Assembly (NCBI GenBank): GCA_030180135.1
Contig: CM058239.1
Span: 111,075,318 to 111,139,317 of the forward strand
Direction of reading: 5' to 3'
DNA from: Orychophragmus violaceus
Taxonomy: Eukaryota > Streptophyta > Magnoliopsida > Brassicales > Brassicaceae
DNA length: 64,000 nt
A program made the translations under genes and the position numbers. The notes under the pieces were generated by a model, which saw nothing but the letters and a program-made list of their open reading frames with translations, was not told the origin of the DNA and searched no databases. Shown piece after piece: positions 44,667 through 55,402 of the stretch (position 1 is the stretch's first letter; the number at the start of each line of letters is the position of its first letter).

Positions 44667-47484
44667 GGTCTAAATATGGAATACTAGTAAAACCCTGAAA
44701 TTTGTCGGGTACCAATTAATTCAAGCGTTTTTGGATCTAGTTGTAACTGAAACATGTAAATTTATGAGATAATTACGCCAAAGGACACCTTCTAATGCTT
44801 TTATTACGCCAAAGGGCACTTTCATGTTTTAGGATACTTTAGCCCTATGAATTTACTCTCTTAACCCTCCATTTCAACAAAGCCTCTAACAATGTTAACC
44901 AGGTTTGATGAACCAGATTTATGAGATGAACCAGATTTATACCAACTATTAAAAACCTATCTTCAATTATCTTCAGCGATTAAATGGAAACTCTCTCTCT
45001 CTCTTTTTCAAGATCTACTTTTTCAAAATTTGAATCTTTACGACGCCACTCCGACCGATGTAAACTATCTCCGGCAGCTCTCTTCTGTAGTCTTCCTTAA
45101 TTGAAGCAACGGCTTCTTCTCGACGCTTTATTCTTACCGCACCTACGAGGTCCTCAGAGAACGACAGACGCCGTGGCTCTGCTTCTCTTCCCTGTGTGGA
45201 AGGAAGCAGCCGCCCGAGCTCCAGTACTCAGACGACGACGGTGATAACGGTACTTTCAGCTCGGAATATCTCAGCTTCTCCTCTCAGCCCAAGCCGTACG
45301 GGTGGTGTTTGGTTGGTGAGTGTCGTCGTGGTTTGTCTTCTCCGGCGAAACGTATCTCTCCGCTTCTCCACCTATATTTGGTGACGTTTCCTTCTTCACT
45401 GTGTGGAAGGGGTTACTGTTCACGCCGTGGTTTCTCCTCAGACTTCAACCCAGCTTCCGTCTGTGGTCTTTCTTGTCGCTCTTTGCAAAACCACCTGCTT
45501 ACTGGTGTGGCTCGCCTGTATTACCCTGTGTGGTTAACAAAGATCTGGGTTCTCTCTGGAGAGAAGCGGTGGTAATAGAGGAAGAAAACAAAGCTTTAAT
45601 GGAGAATCGGATCCAAAGGTTTCTGGATCTAGATGAGACTTCTAGATCGGTTGCTGCCTCGGTTTCTGGATCGGCTTCTCACCACAGAAGCGAGGCCGTG
45701 GACGACCTCCGCAGTAGGCCTCCGCCATCGATGGCTACCGTGGGTTGGTTCTGACTCGGTGGAAACAGCTCTCTTCGACTCGCCGACGACTCGTCCATGA
45801 CTCGGACCTTCAGCAGGTGAGGTGCTCACTGCGATTATCTCGACGGCACGGATTATGAACTGGGTAAATTGGTTTATGTAATAAAAATAAATTGGTCAGT
45901 GGATCTGTTGTACGGTGACTCTCCGGTGTGAGTTGGTCTTTGCTCGTGACAGGTTTATAGATGAGTCCCTTTATAGATCTACAAATTTTCTCTCGTCACT
46001 TTTTCGTTGCAGGCGTGAAGCTTGGATCTAGTCATCGACGAGAATGACAGGTTAATTCCATCTCTAAATTGGAATCGAGTGTAAGAAAAGCTTCAGCGCG
46101 GCGGAGCCATGGTTCTCAAGTAATCAGTCTCATCTCGCTGCTTCTTATGATCTTAATGCAAGGCTTTGTTTATCAAAACTCGTTGTTGGTATTGCTTTTG
46201 TTGTTGGTTATGTGTACATTAAGTTATGGACATTGTTAATGTGTAATTATGTCCACATCGTTTATTATAGGAAGTCTGCATCTCCCTCCGCCGATCAGAA
46301 GCGTGATTGGTGCTGGTAGTGTGTCAGGAGCCACTGTTTATCTCTCCCGACTAAAGATCCTACTACCATATCTGAACAAACAGGTACTCTTTAAGGCTCC
46401 TCTGAACACCATTTGTTTCTTCTGCAATTTGGCTGGTGAAGGTCTAATGAGCTCTTGTTGTTTGGTTCATATTCGATACAGAAATGAGACTGATGAACTT
46501 TGTTGTTTATGTGTTCGTGGATATTGAGACTGTGGATATTGGATATGAGACTGATGAGCTTTGTTGTTTCTGTTGTCATAGATGCTTTGCATATACTAAT
46601 CTATATTCATATGTCCGGCAATATGTAACCATTTCTCTTCTGGTGCCATGCTGAGATTTGAAAAGCTACGCTCAACTGGACTTGTGTACTACAATATGCC
46701 ATCGTGGATATGGCATGTGGACATGACGTCTGAGGCTTGTAATTGTGTTCACAAGGTACATGATGGTTCAGTTTTCATGGACGCGACGTCGAATCCAACC
46801 ACCTGTTAGCTAGTCTGATGAAAATCTTTATGTATTTGTGTATATTAAATCATGTCCACCCGGTTCATGTAAAAGAAGTGAAATCGTTCGGAACATCAAG
46901 CTTGTGGACATGTGTTTTTAGTGTTTAAAAAAAAAAATTATTGTGTACTATAACGCGTGGATATACCATATGAATAAATTGTTGTATAATAGTGTTTGTG
47001 GATATTTTAATAGAGCTCGTGGATGTGTTAATACGTTGATGTCAGTGTCAACCAAAAGATATCCACAAACACAAATTATGTTAATGTTATAACAACCACA
47101 AGATCTCAAGTTCTCATTGGCGTTGTACACTGATTAGCGTTGTGGAGTTTACATCAGTGAATCGACACAACCACAAGATCTCAAGTTCTCATTGGCTTTT
47201 GGTCATCTGTGAATAGATTAATATCTCGTCTTTGATGGTTTGAGTAGGGTTTATATCTCCTTTGTGTTAATAAAGTTTTGATTTTCTGTACAAAATTACT
47301 TGATTCTTCTATCCTTTAGGTCTCGGACTCGGATTTTGGTCTGAAAACGTAACTTTAGTTTGAGAACAGTATGCTTGCTTGTATGGCCATGATATGTATA
47401 ATGATAAAGAATGTCTTTGTTTTGATAAAGATAGAGTGCTCCACAAAACAGGATCCTATGCGTACACACTTCTTTAGAACATGT
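44667..47484. other. Spacer between the two nests, nothing recognised
   Basis: Several small frames exist, but none has a recognisable domain or a consistent gene structure. The 45000-45800 part is more GC-rich, with Ser/Arg-rich translations that might be a decayed gene or a captured fragment; I cannot support either. Two local direct duplications occur: GATGARCTTTGTTGTTT at about 46493 and 46551, and CCACAAGATCTCAAGTTCTC at about 47096 and 47171. A 12-A run lies near 46927. Confidence 0.55.
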
Positions 47485-47984
47485 NNNNNNNNNNNNNNNN
47501 NNNNNNNNNNNNNNNNNNNNNNNNNNNNNNNNNNNNNNNNNNNNNNNNNNNNNNNNNNNNNNNNNNNNNNNNNNNNNNNNNNNNNNNNNNNNNNNNNNNN
47601 NNNNNNNNNNNNNNNNNNNNNNNNNNNNNNNNNNNNNNNNNNNNNNNNNNNNNNNNNNNNNNNNNNNNNNNNNNNNNNNNNNNNNNNNNNNNNNNNNNNN
47701 NNNNNNNNNNNNNNNNNNNNNNNNNNNNNNNNNNNNNNNNNNNNNNNNNNNNNNNNNNNNNNNNNNNNNNNNNNNNNNNNNNNNNNNNNNNNNNNNNNNN
47801 NNNNNNNNNNNNNNNNNNNNNNNNNNNNNNNNNNNNNNNNNNNNNNNNNNNNNNNNNNNNNNNNNNNNNNNNNNNNNNNNNNNNNNNNNNNNNNNNNNNN
47901 NNNNNNNNNNNNNNNNNNNNNNNNNNNNNNNNNNNNNNNNNNNNNNNNNNNNNNNNNNNNNNNNNNNNNNNNNNNNNNNNNNNN
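47485..47984. other. Assembly gap (500 N)
   Basis: Exactly 500 undetermined bases, a conventional placeholder, so the true length is unknown. Frames drawn through it are meaningless. Confidence 0.99.
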
Positions 47985-48217
47985 AAGTGTTGCCTCGTTT
48001 TGAGACGATCTGAGCAGAGAATGCAGCTTGTATCCACATTGCTCCATCTATGCATTCTTTCTCCTGTTGAAATTCTGTCAAGCATTGTTAACCATAGCAT
48101 GAAAGAGTATTTGGGGGTATTATGCTTAAACCAAACGCAGTTGCTCCAATGACATATAGAATGCTGCGTTCGGATTTGCAGCCAAGTTTGCTTCATCGAG
48201 ATGTTGACAAAAAGCAA
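47985..48217 (-). pseudogene. LINE fragment: zinc-binding region of reverse transcriptase (zf-RVT)
   Basis: The minus-strand translation contains VWFKHNTPKYSFMLWLTMLD, then RISTGERMHRW and a Cys pair in SCILCSD. This matches the pattern of the zf-RVT domain at the C-terminus of plant LINE reverse transcriptases: a tryptophan-rich PKYSF-x-LW block followed by Cys-x2-Cys. It runs into the assembly gap, so its 3' end and any poly(A) tail cannot be seen. No RT core is present upstream, so it is a fragment. Confidence 0.75.
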
Positions 48218-48375
48218 ATCAACTTCACATGATTTACTCCACGGTTCAGAGATGCAAAGAGATATTGATAGAAGCCGCCATGTTTTCCTCCTGGTTGAAG
48301 ACGAAGCAGTAGAAGCTATCAGTCACGTTATGGGACCACCAGAGAAGAAGAAGACGAAGTAGACTAGATGTGCTC

Positions 48376-48556
48376 TGTTATCGTCATTGGAGAAGAAGAC
48401 CAAACTATTGTTATATGAGAATCAGATGTCTTATTGATATGAGCTGAGCACATATTATATACAATCTGACGAGAGTTAATTACAGAAACATAATATGTGC
48501 ATATAATTACACAATAAATCTTGTGACCGTTGGAGCTTTGTTTCCTTAGTCTATCA
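48376..48556 (-). repeat. Probable copia3 3' LTR
   Basis: Begins TGATAGACTAAGG on the minus strand directly after a polypurine tract and contains a TGTATATAATATG TATA-like box (about 48448-48460). The outer end (TGTTATCG at 48376) is a guess, because the partner LTR is outside the window. Confidence 0.45.
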
Positions 48557-48563
48557 CACCCCC

Positions 48564-49168
48564 TCAAGACGGACGACACGGTGAAAGTCCAATCTTGACA
48601 GCCATAGACTGAAACTGAGTTCGTGGCAATGGTTTGGTCAGTACGTCAGCCAATTGATCCGCAGGGGTGACGTGTGTGACCCGAAGCTGACCACTTTGCA
48701 CAAATTGACGTACGAAATGATAGTCCAAGGCAATATGTTTCATCCGGGAATGAAATAATGGATTAGCTGCCAAGTAAGTTTCTCCAATAATATCACAGTA
48801 GATTACCGGTCTAGTCCCCATGCGAATGCCAAGATCATTAAGTAGAGATGAAAGCCAGCAAATTTCTGATGTCGTAGAAGCAAGGGAACAATATTCTGCT
48901 TCTGTAGAGGATCGGACAACTCCGGTTTTTTCTTTGATGACCATGCGATCGGGTGGCTGCCAAGGCTGCCAAGATAAACAACGTAGGCACTTGTGGATGT
49001 GTAATCATCTTTGTTGCCTGCCCAGTCCGCATCCGTGAATGCATGGAGATCTGGTGTGTTGATCGACCGTAAGTGAATGCCATGATACATTGTTCCGGCG
49101 AGGTAGCGGAGAACATGTTTTGCTGCTGTCCAATGTTCCAATGTAGGGCGATGCATGAATTGCGATAG
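48564..49168 (-). pseudogene. Copia3 RNase H and end of RT
   Basis: Two overlapping minus-strand frames, separated by a frameshift near 48900, together give QFMHRPTLEHWTAAKHVLRYL, DADWAGNKDDYTSTSAYVVYL, then SSTEAEYCSLA, HIALDYHFVRQFV and ADVLTKPLP. These are the RT connection and RNase H of a Ty1/copia element. The frame reaches the GATAG target of element E at 49164-49168 and resumes at 58997. Confidence 0.85.
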
Positions 49169-51891
49169 TGTAACGCCCCTTTCCCATTCTCCTCTGACCG
49201 TCGAGCTGACCGGTCAACAATCAAACAAGAACATGACCGATCGAACCCGAGCAAGTCGAACATGAAAAGTTCGCCACAGGACGAAGCCAAAGTTAGTTCG
49301 GTTTGAGACAAAGGCTCGCACCAATCTATCCTCGACTCCGCTATCCTCATATCCATAGCACAAGCGGTACCACTTGCACTACTTCGATGAGTTGTGTCGG
49401 TTCGGACTAAAACCTCATATCAGGGAAATAATTTCATTTCTGAGTAATCAACGTTTAATATAATTTCACAAACAATCGTCAAGTCAAATATACAAAGAAA
49501 TCAACCCACAAAATAACGATAACGCCGAACCGAGAAAACACCCAAAACAATCACGAATCAAATCCCATCACAAGCAACCCGAAACCACACCGAGGACCTC
49601 CCGCGTCTGTCGCAGCTAAACCTGAAAACACAAAAAGAGTATAATGAGCGATCTAAGATCACCCAGTGAATCGGCTCCCCACTAACGGCTTCTAATCTAT
49701 CTAGAACTACAGATTCCCGTCCCAAAACCCAAAATAACAACCATCAGTAAATAAATAGTCGATCACGCACTACCACGTCGTGATAAACCCACAACACACA
49801 ATCAATGCCAAAGATAAGGAGAAATAGGGAATCGAAGGCACTGCGGCACATGTCCTCGATTAGACTCTATCTATCTATGTGCAACGAAAGATAATAAAAC
49901 AACACTGGGCCCTACGAACTCGGTAACTTCCACGGGTCTACATCGTTACCTACATGGTAGCTAACCCACGACTCTTAACCGTGTACACAAGGTCCCCACG
50001 GCTAGGACACCGTTCTCTGTCCATCGATACGCGGTGACTCCTGTTACCCCAGGTAACCTGAGTTTCCATGCGATCCGGCCCTAGGACATGACCCCGTATT
50101 CTCCGAACCGCACACCTACCGGCGTCACCCGATAGGTTAACACCTTAACCGGAACCACCATGGTCCGATTAGGCCACTACCCGAGGATCCAATCGGGTCG
50201 GAAGTACCGGAACGTATACGTACACCTAGACTTGCGGGAACTAACGCACCCTAGAGTCCTATAGTGCAGAAATGTAAACACGCAGACTCGCTTGGACTCT
50301 AGCAATCAATCACAATCAATAACAACAATCAACTCAACACTGCTTCCCGTAAGTCTACTCACGCACACCACACCGCCCCCTGACTCAGCACCGTACCGAG
50401 TCAGCGGTTACGACTTAACCGGTCCCATGACCAGGTTAAGTATCTACACGGATTGCTCGGCCCAACACCGAGATAATCTAAAGGCCTGCACAAAAGATCA
50501 ACCACAACCACACAACAAATACAACCACGCAATCAACGCTCAACAACACACAACAAGCCTATTAGGATCGCTAACATCTTTTAACCAATTTACGCCCGCT
50601 ACCTTAGGTTAGCGGCTCGCTAACCCGTAGACGGTTCACCAATCACCACACTTCTTATTTCTTAACCAAACCTAATCATCATTTATTAACTCCCCGATTC
50701 GTCGGTTTAGAGCTAGTAGCTTACTAGACTCCCCGACGTCTCACCCTCATTAACTTAATTCATTTAATCTCGGGAACCCCGATACCATTCATATTCTATA
50801 CGTTTGTTCAGGTTTAACTTCCGTATTTTAACTCGTCTTAATTCCCGTATATAGATTCATTTCATACCGTTCTTATACAATATATACGCGCATATACGGT
50901 CCTAAACAAACGGTCTATATGAATGCATCACCTAATCGATACTAACAACCTAGCGGCACACAATTGATTTACCGTTTAATTCTTTAACCCTAGCGTGCTT
51001 ATCTGATCCTAACCGGTTTATCATTAACGTCCAATTATTAGTATTAACCAATCATTTTAATTATCGGGTATGCAATCCTAAATCTACGGTTTTACGGTTC
51101 CCGGTCTATATGTAACTAAAGTTCTGTGAGCCGACTCACAGTGAGACAGGCACGGAAACGGCGGCTCGATGCAGATGTAAATCCCGAGAGACCCGACTCG
51201 AACCCCGAACTATTCCCGAACCTCTCCGAATACCCGAACACGAACCCCGCGGCTTCCCGAACGTCCTGACCGTTGACCGAATGATTCTAATCAAGCTTCC
51301 GAACCATCTTCTCTCTCCTTCACGCCTTCTTCTCTCTCTTTTCTTCATCTTCACGTCTCTCTCTCTACTTTTTCTCTCTCTTCTTTCTCTCTCCTCCGGT
51401 TTTCTTTTTCTTCTCTCCTCTCTTACGCTTCACCTCTTCTTCTCTCTCTCCTTCTTCTTCCCTCTCGGTCTTCTCTTCTTCTTCTTCTTCTTCTTCTTCT
51501 TCTTCTTCTTCTCTTTCTCTCTTTCTTCTCACGCTCTTCTTCTCTCTTCTTTTTCTTCTTCTCCTCTCTCCACTTCTTCTCCTCTCTCCTCTTCTTCACG
51601 CTCTTCTTCTCATCTCTCTACTTCTTCTTCTTCTCACGCTTCCTCTTCTCTCTCTCTCTCTCTCTCCTTCACGCTTCATCTTCTTCTCTCCTCCTCCTTC
51701 TTCTCTTCCTCCTCCTCCTTCTTCTTCTCCTCTCTCTACTTCTTCTCCTCTCTCCTCTTCTTCACGCTTTTCTTCTCTCTCCCTTCTTCTTCCTCTTCTT
51801 CTTTTTCTTCTTCTTCTTCTTCTTCTCTCCTTCGCCGGCTTCTTCTTTCTTCTTCTCTCCTCCTCCACGCTTCACCTCTTCTTCTCTTCTT

Positions 51892-51951
51892 CTTCTTCTT
51901 CTTCTTCTTCTTCTTCTTCTTCTTCTTCTTCTTCTTCTTCTTCTTCTTCTT

Positions 51952-51981
<30 letters not shown>
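51892..51981. repeat. TTC/GAA microsatellite in element E 3' LTR
   Basis: About 30 uninterrupted TTC units (GAA on the element's strand). The same place in the other LTR has shorter, interrupted runs (about 58070-58115 and 58184-58212). It lies just downstream of the TATA-like box in the element's direction, so it would be transcribed. It explains the long Phe/Leu/Ser and Lys/Arg/Glu pseudo-frames in this region. Confidence 0.9.
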
Positions 51982-51982
<1 letters not shown>

Positions 51983-52040
51983 TTCTCTCTTTTCTTTTCT
52001 TTGTTGTGTTGGTGTGAGTAAAAGAAACAAACCCAAGCTC

Positions 52041-52052
52041 TTTTATATATAC
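52041..52052 (-). promoter_or_regulatory. TATA-like box in element E LTR
   Basis: GTATATATAAAA on the minus strand, with the copy in the 5' LTR at about 58308-58318. The GAA-rich tract would be the start of the transcript. Sequence-based prediction. Confidence 0.55.
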
Positions 52053-52724
52053 AAAACAATTGAACAAGGTCTTGACAGCTGTCCTTCTTACTCATCTCAA
52101 CCAGCCACGCCACCATCCCCTTAGTTTCAATGCACTCCCTCCTTCCTTTGTTTAATTTTGTGACATGTGTATAATGAAGATTCAATGTATCATTTTTTTT
52201 TCTTCCTCCAGCCTCAAGCCACGTGACATACAAATAATAATGCACTGAACTCTCCCTTAGATATCATGCCACGTTTACCCTCCAACCAATCAGCAACTTC
52301 TTATTCTCGACTATCCTGATGCTTCCGTTTAGCCGGTTTCACGTTTAATATTTTAAAAACTCTCTAGACGATCCCATAAATCCTCAACCCTCCATAATCA
52401 GATTCTCCATGCTATTTGATGAATTTAGCATTTTGAATCACTCCGTTTTGACATCCGTAGCTCCGGTTATGAATTTTTGAAGTTTCTTCGGTTTTGTCGG
52501 TTTTCCTCCCGACAAGCCGTAGAACGTGTTTCTGCTCCGATTTCTCCAACTCTGGTCTTGTGAACATTCTTTACATTAAAATATAAGAATATTCGGCCCG
52601 TCTCGGCTTCCGTCTCGACTTTTGGTAAAATTACCATTTTACCCCCGATATTGGTAAAATGACAATTTTACCCCTGGTTGACTTTCTGCTACCCGTTGAC
52701 CGTATTTTGATACGGGGTATCACA

Positions 52725-54229
52725 TTCTTACCCACTTACAGGAATTCGGTCCCCAAATTCTCCGTCACTAACAGACTTCAAATTGGTTCCGAACCCTGTA
52801 AGTCGCTTCATCACTTCACTCCGACGCTCCTTCCTCGAACACTGCTGCATACCACTATCCTCAACACTGATCCGATCTGACATATCAATCTTGTATTCTG
52901 GTCCGCTCCACTCTCAACTGTCTTTATCGGTCTCAATCTTCGAACTCACTCCCGGGTAACTTTTCTACTCTGCTTCTTACTTTCGTCTTCCCCACTTTGC
53001 CTCGACCTCCACATTCTTCGGTTTGTGACTTCTTTCTTTCTTTCTGGGACACTCTTCAAGAATCTGATTATCTGCTTCCTTCTGATTGCTTCCCACAACA
53101 TCACTGATCGTTCTTTCCCAAACTCTTTGATAACTCATCATACTTCTCGGCTTCTTTCTGTCGGCTGTTTGATGGGCTGATACATTTTCCGCTGATGATG
53201 TCTACCATTGCTTCACGGTCCGGTCTACTTGTCTCACGATGTTTTGACACTTCATCTCGCTTTCGGGTTCGGGTTCAGTCTCGGATTCACATCGCGTTGC
53301 CATTCCGTCCTACATTCAATACAACAACTCACTGGAACAATTAGTTTCATACCGCTCTATCCCCGATATCACTTTCCCATAGAAATATGGTTACTTAATC
53401 ACGTACCCGACGGTTACTCGTGATTAAATAATAATCTAATATAAGTCCGTTCTCTCGTGAATTGTCGGTTAAACACAATCGTCCTTAAGTCGGCTCAACT
53501 CAAAGTAAAATTAAAAAAAAAAAAATCAACACTTTACCTTTTTAACAAAACCGAAAAAGCGATAAATCACTACTCAAATTTCCGCGCAATTAACAACCCA
53601 ACGGTCTCTAAGACCCAAAACGATTCATCTATCAAAATCACACATGCCACTACTACGAAACTACTGCACAACCAATCAATCAAGCAATCAACAAGCATGA
53701 AAATGAAAACAAGCAATCACCCCACAATCACGCAATCTAATGATCGGTCGGATGCGTCGTCGGTCTGGGTTCGGGTCATGATGAACGGTAGTCAGTTCCG
53801 CTCATCATTTTATTTCACACAGTAATCTATTTGCTTTCAGAACCATCTCAATCATGCAAATAGTTACTATGCTACTCAAACGATCAGCTGAACACTCTGC
53901 ATCCACCACATACATAAAACGATATATCATACGTCATAAGGTTTTCAGTACATGGTTATGATCAGAGTCCACACATAAGACCGTCATCATATCCAAAAAC
54001 CCATACGACGCCGCTGTACATCAGAAAAGTCAAAGACGACACGCAAAGTCGCCTATCCGCCGATTTATCTATAATACAAAAATGGAGTTAGTGCCCCCAA
54101 CTTACCTGGCCTAACTACTCCTATCCTGACCTAACGCCTCCAGCAAGACCGAAATGCCCAATACCACTGGCAAAACGGCTCGCTGAAGTATCCGCTGGCA
54201 GGTGCGCCGGGAGGGTGTGGTGAGTGTGT
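52725..54229 (-). other. Element E internal 3' part, no recognisable coding
   Basis: Between the gag relic and the 3' LTR. Small frames only. I find no RT, RNase H or integrase motif on either strand. Confidence 0.6.
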
Positions 54230-54660
54230 GTCTCGAGATGGTGCTTCGACATGCTGTGGCTCGGCTATCAGGCAAGGATGAGCAACGTGACCTTCACGGC
54301 CACACACCTGGCAGACTGGTGCGGACGCTAATCGCGGTCCACGGTAACTTGCAGACCCCTGATGATCATAGCTACCACATCACTGACGAAGAGGAGTCGG
54401 CTCTGGCGGCTCTGACGGGGAATCGATGAAACAATCGGGTGCGCGATGACCCTCACCTCTACACAACTGGCAAGTCCTCACTGGCTCGGGGCGGGATAAC
54501 TGAACGACCGGCAACTGAACAACTGGTGGCTGACTGGATCAGAATCTCGGCGACTAGGTCCAGCTCGGAAATCCTCTGGTACTGGTGCTCTGTACGGCTC
54601 TCCATTGGCATACACGCTCCTGATCCGACGGTAGAACAAATCGATGCTCCATGGCCCTCG
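54230..54660 (-). pseudogene. Element E gag relic with two CCHC zinc knuckles
   Basis: One minus-strand frame contains CQLCRGEGHRAPDC (54431-54472) and, 39 codons on, CQVCGREGHVAHPC (54272-54313). Both fit C-x2-C-x4-H-x4-C exactly, the nucleic-acid-binding knuckle of retroelement nucleocapsid. Their similarity suggests tandem duplication. A TGA lies between them and a further TAG upstream (within about 54545-54560), so the frame is dead as it stands. Upstream sequence (to about 54980) has gag-like low-complexity translations in other frames but no core I can name. The knuckles are the only protein-level clue to what element E derives from. Confidence 0.7.
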
Positions 54661-55384
54661 TGACCACATAACGGAAAGTAGTCCGGTCTGGGTACTAGAT
54701 GATATGGCTCTCAAAGACGCGGGTCTACTGATCGGGGACTCCAATGCAAATGAAACTCATACACTCCATACCCACTGCATGGTCTCCTCTCTGTTACAGC
54801 TGGTGGTGCCTCTATCGCCTCCGCTGGTGGCGAGACTGACTCGAACTGTGACTCCGAAAATGCTGGTGAAGTGACCATGTCGAACGGTGTACGAGGTGAT
54901 CCATGTCGTAGGTCCGGCTGGTGATGAGGTCCGACATGCTGCTCCAAAATATCCTCAAGCATAACTACCTGCTCATCCACCTGCTGCTGTTCTAGAACCC
55001 TGTAAATGTCGCAAAGGAACTAGTGGACGATCCGATTTACGAGAACCTCGTGAATGGCATGGCGATGTTGGGTATCCCTGAAGCTGATCCAACTGTCCCT
55101 GATGCGAGCCGACTGATCCCTGCTGACTCATGACTCTCATTAGTAACTGCTCATGCGCACACACACACACCCCTCCACTCCACCCAGGACACACTGCTGA
55201 AAGACTGCAATCAAAACTCAAAGATAAGTTAGTACAAATAATACGAAATTCTACTTTCCCATCCCAACCCCGGGTTTAACGGACGCAGCTCGGTTTCCTA
55301 ATGGATGCTTGTGTGACACATTTGACTCGATAAAACACGGAAAACACTCAAAAATGCAATGTTTCGAAACCCATGCAGAACCAT

Positions 55385-55396
55385 GCTCTGATACCA
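55385..55396 (-). other. Element E primer binding site (initiator tRNA-Met)
   Basis: TGGTATCAGAGC on the minus strand, six bases from the inner end of the 5' LTR. Confidence 0.88.
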
Positions 55397-55402
55397 CCTT
55401 TC

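Larger units (their letters stand above)
49169..52724 (-). repeat. Element E 3' LTR
   Basis: 3,556 bp, ending at TATCACA. Contains a long CT-rich tract (about 51290-51995) with a pure TTC run near 51892-51981. Confidence 0.92.

Noticed and set aside
45196..45754. Possible small host gene on the plus strand
   Set aside because: Overlapping Ser/Arg/Leu-rich frames in a GC-richer patch, no recognisable domain, no consistent exon structure and no conserved start context.
47371..48217. Open frames of 200 to 260 codons across 47485-47984
   Set aside because: They run through 500 undetermined bases. Only the zf-RVT-like part at 47985-48217 is real sequence.
51281..52021. Long open frame rich in Ser, Phe and Leu (and Lys/Arg/Glu frames on the other strand)
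   Set aside because: It is a translation of the TTC/GAA microsatellite inside element E's LTR, with no domain. The same artefact recurs at 57403-58287.
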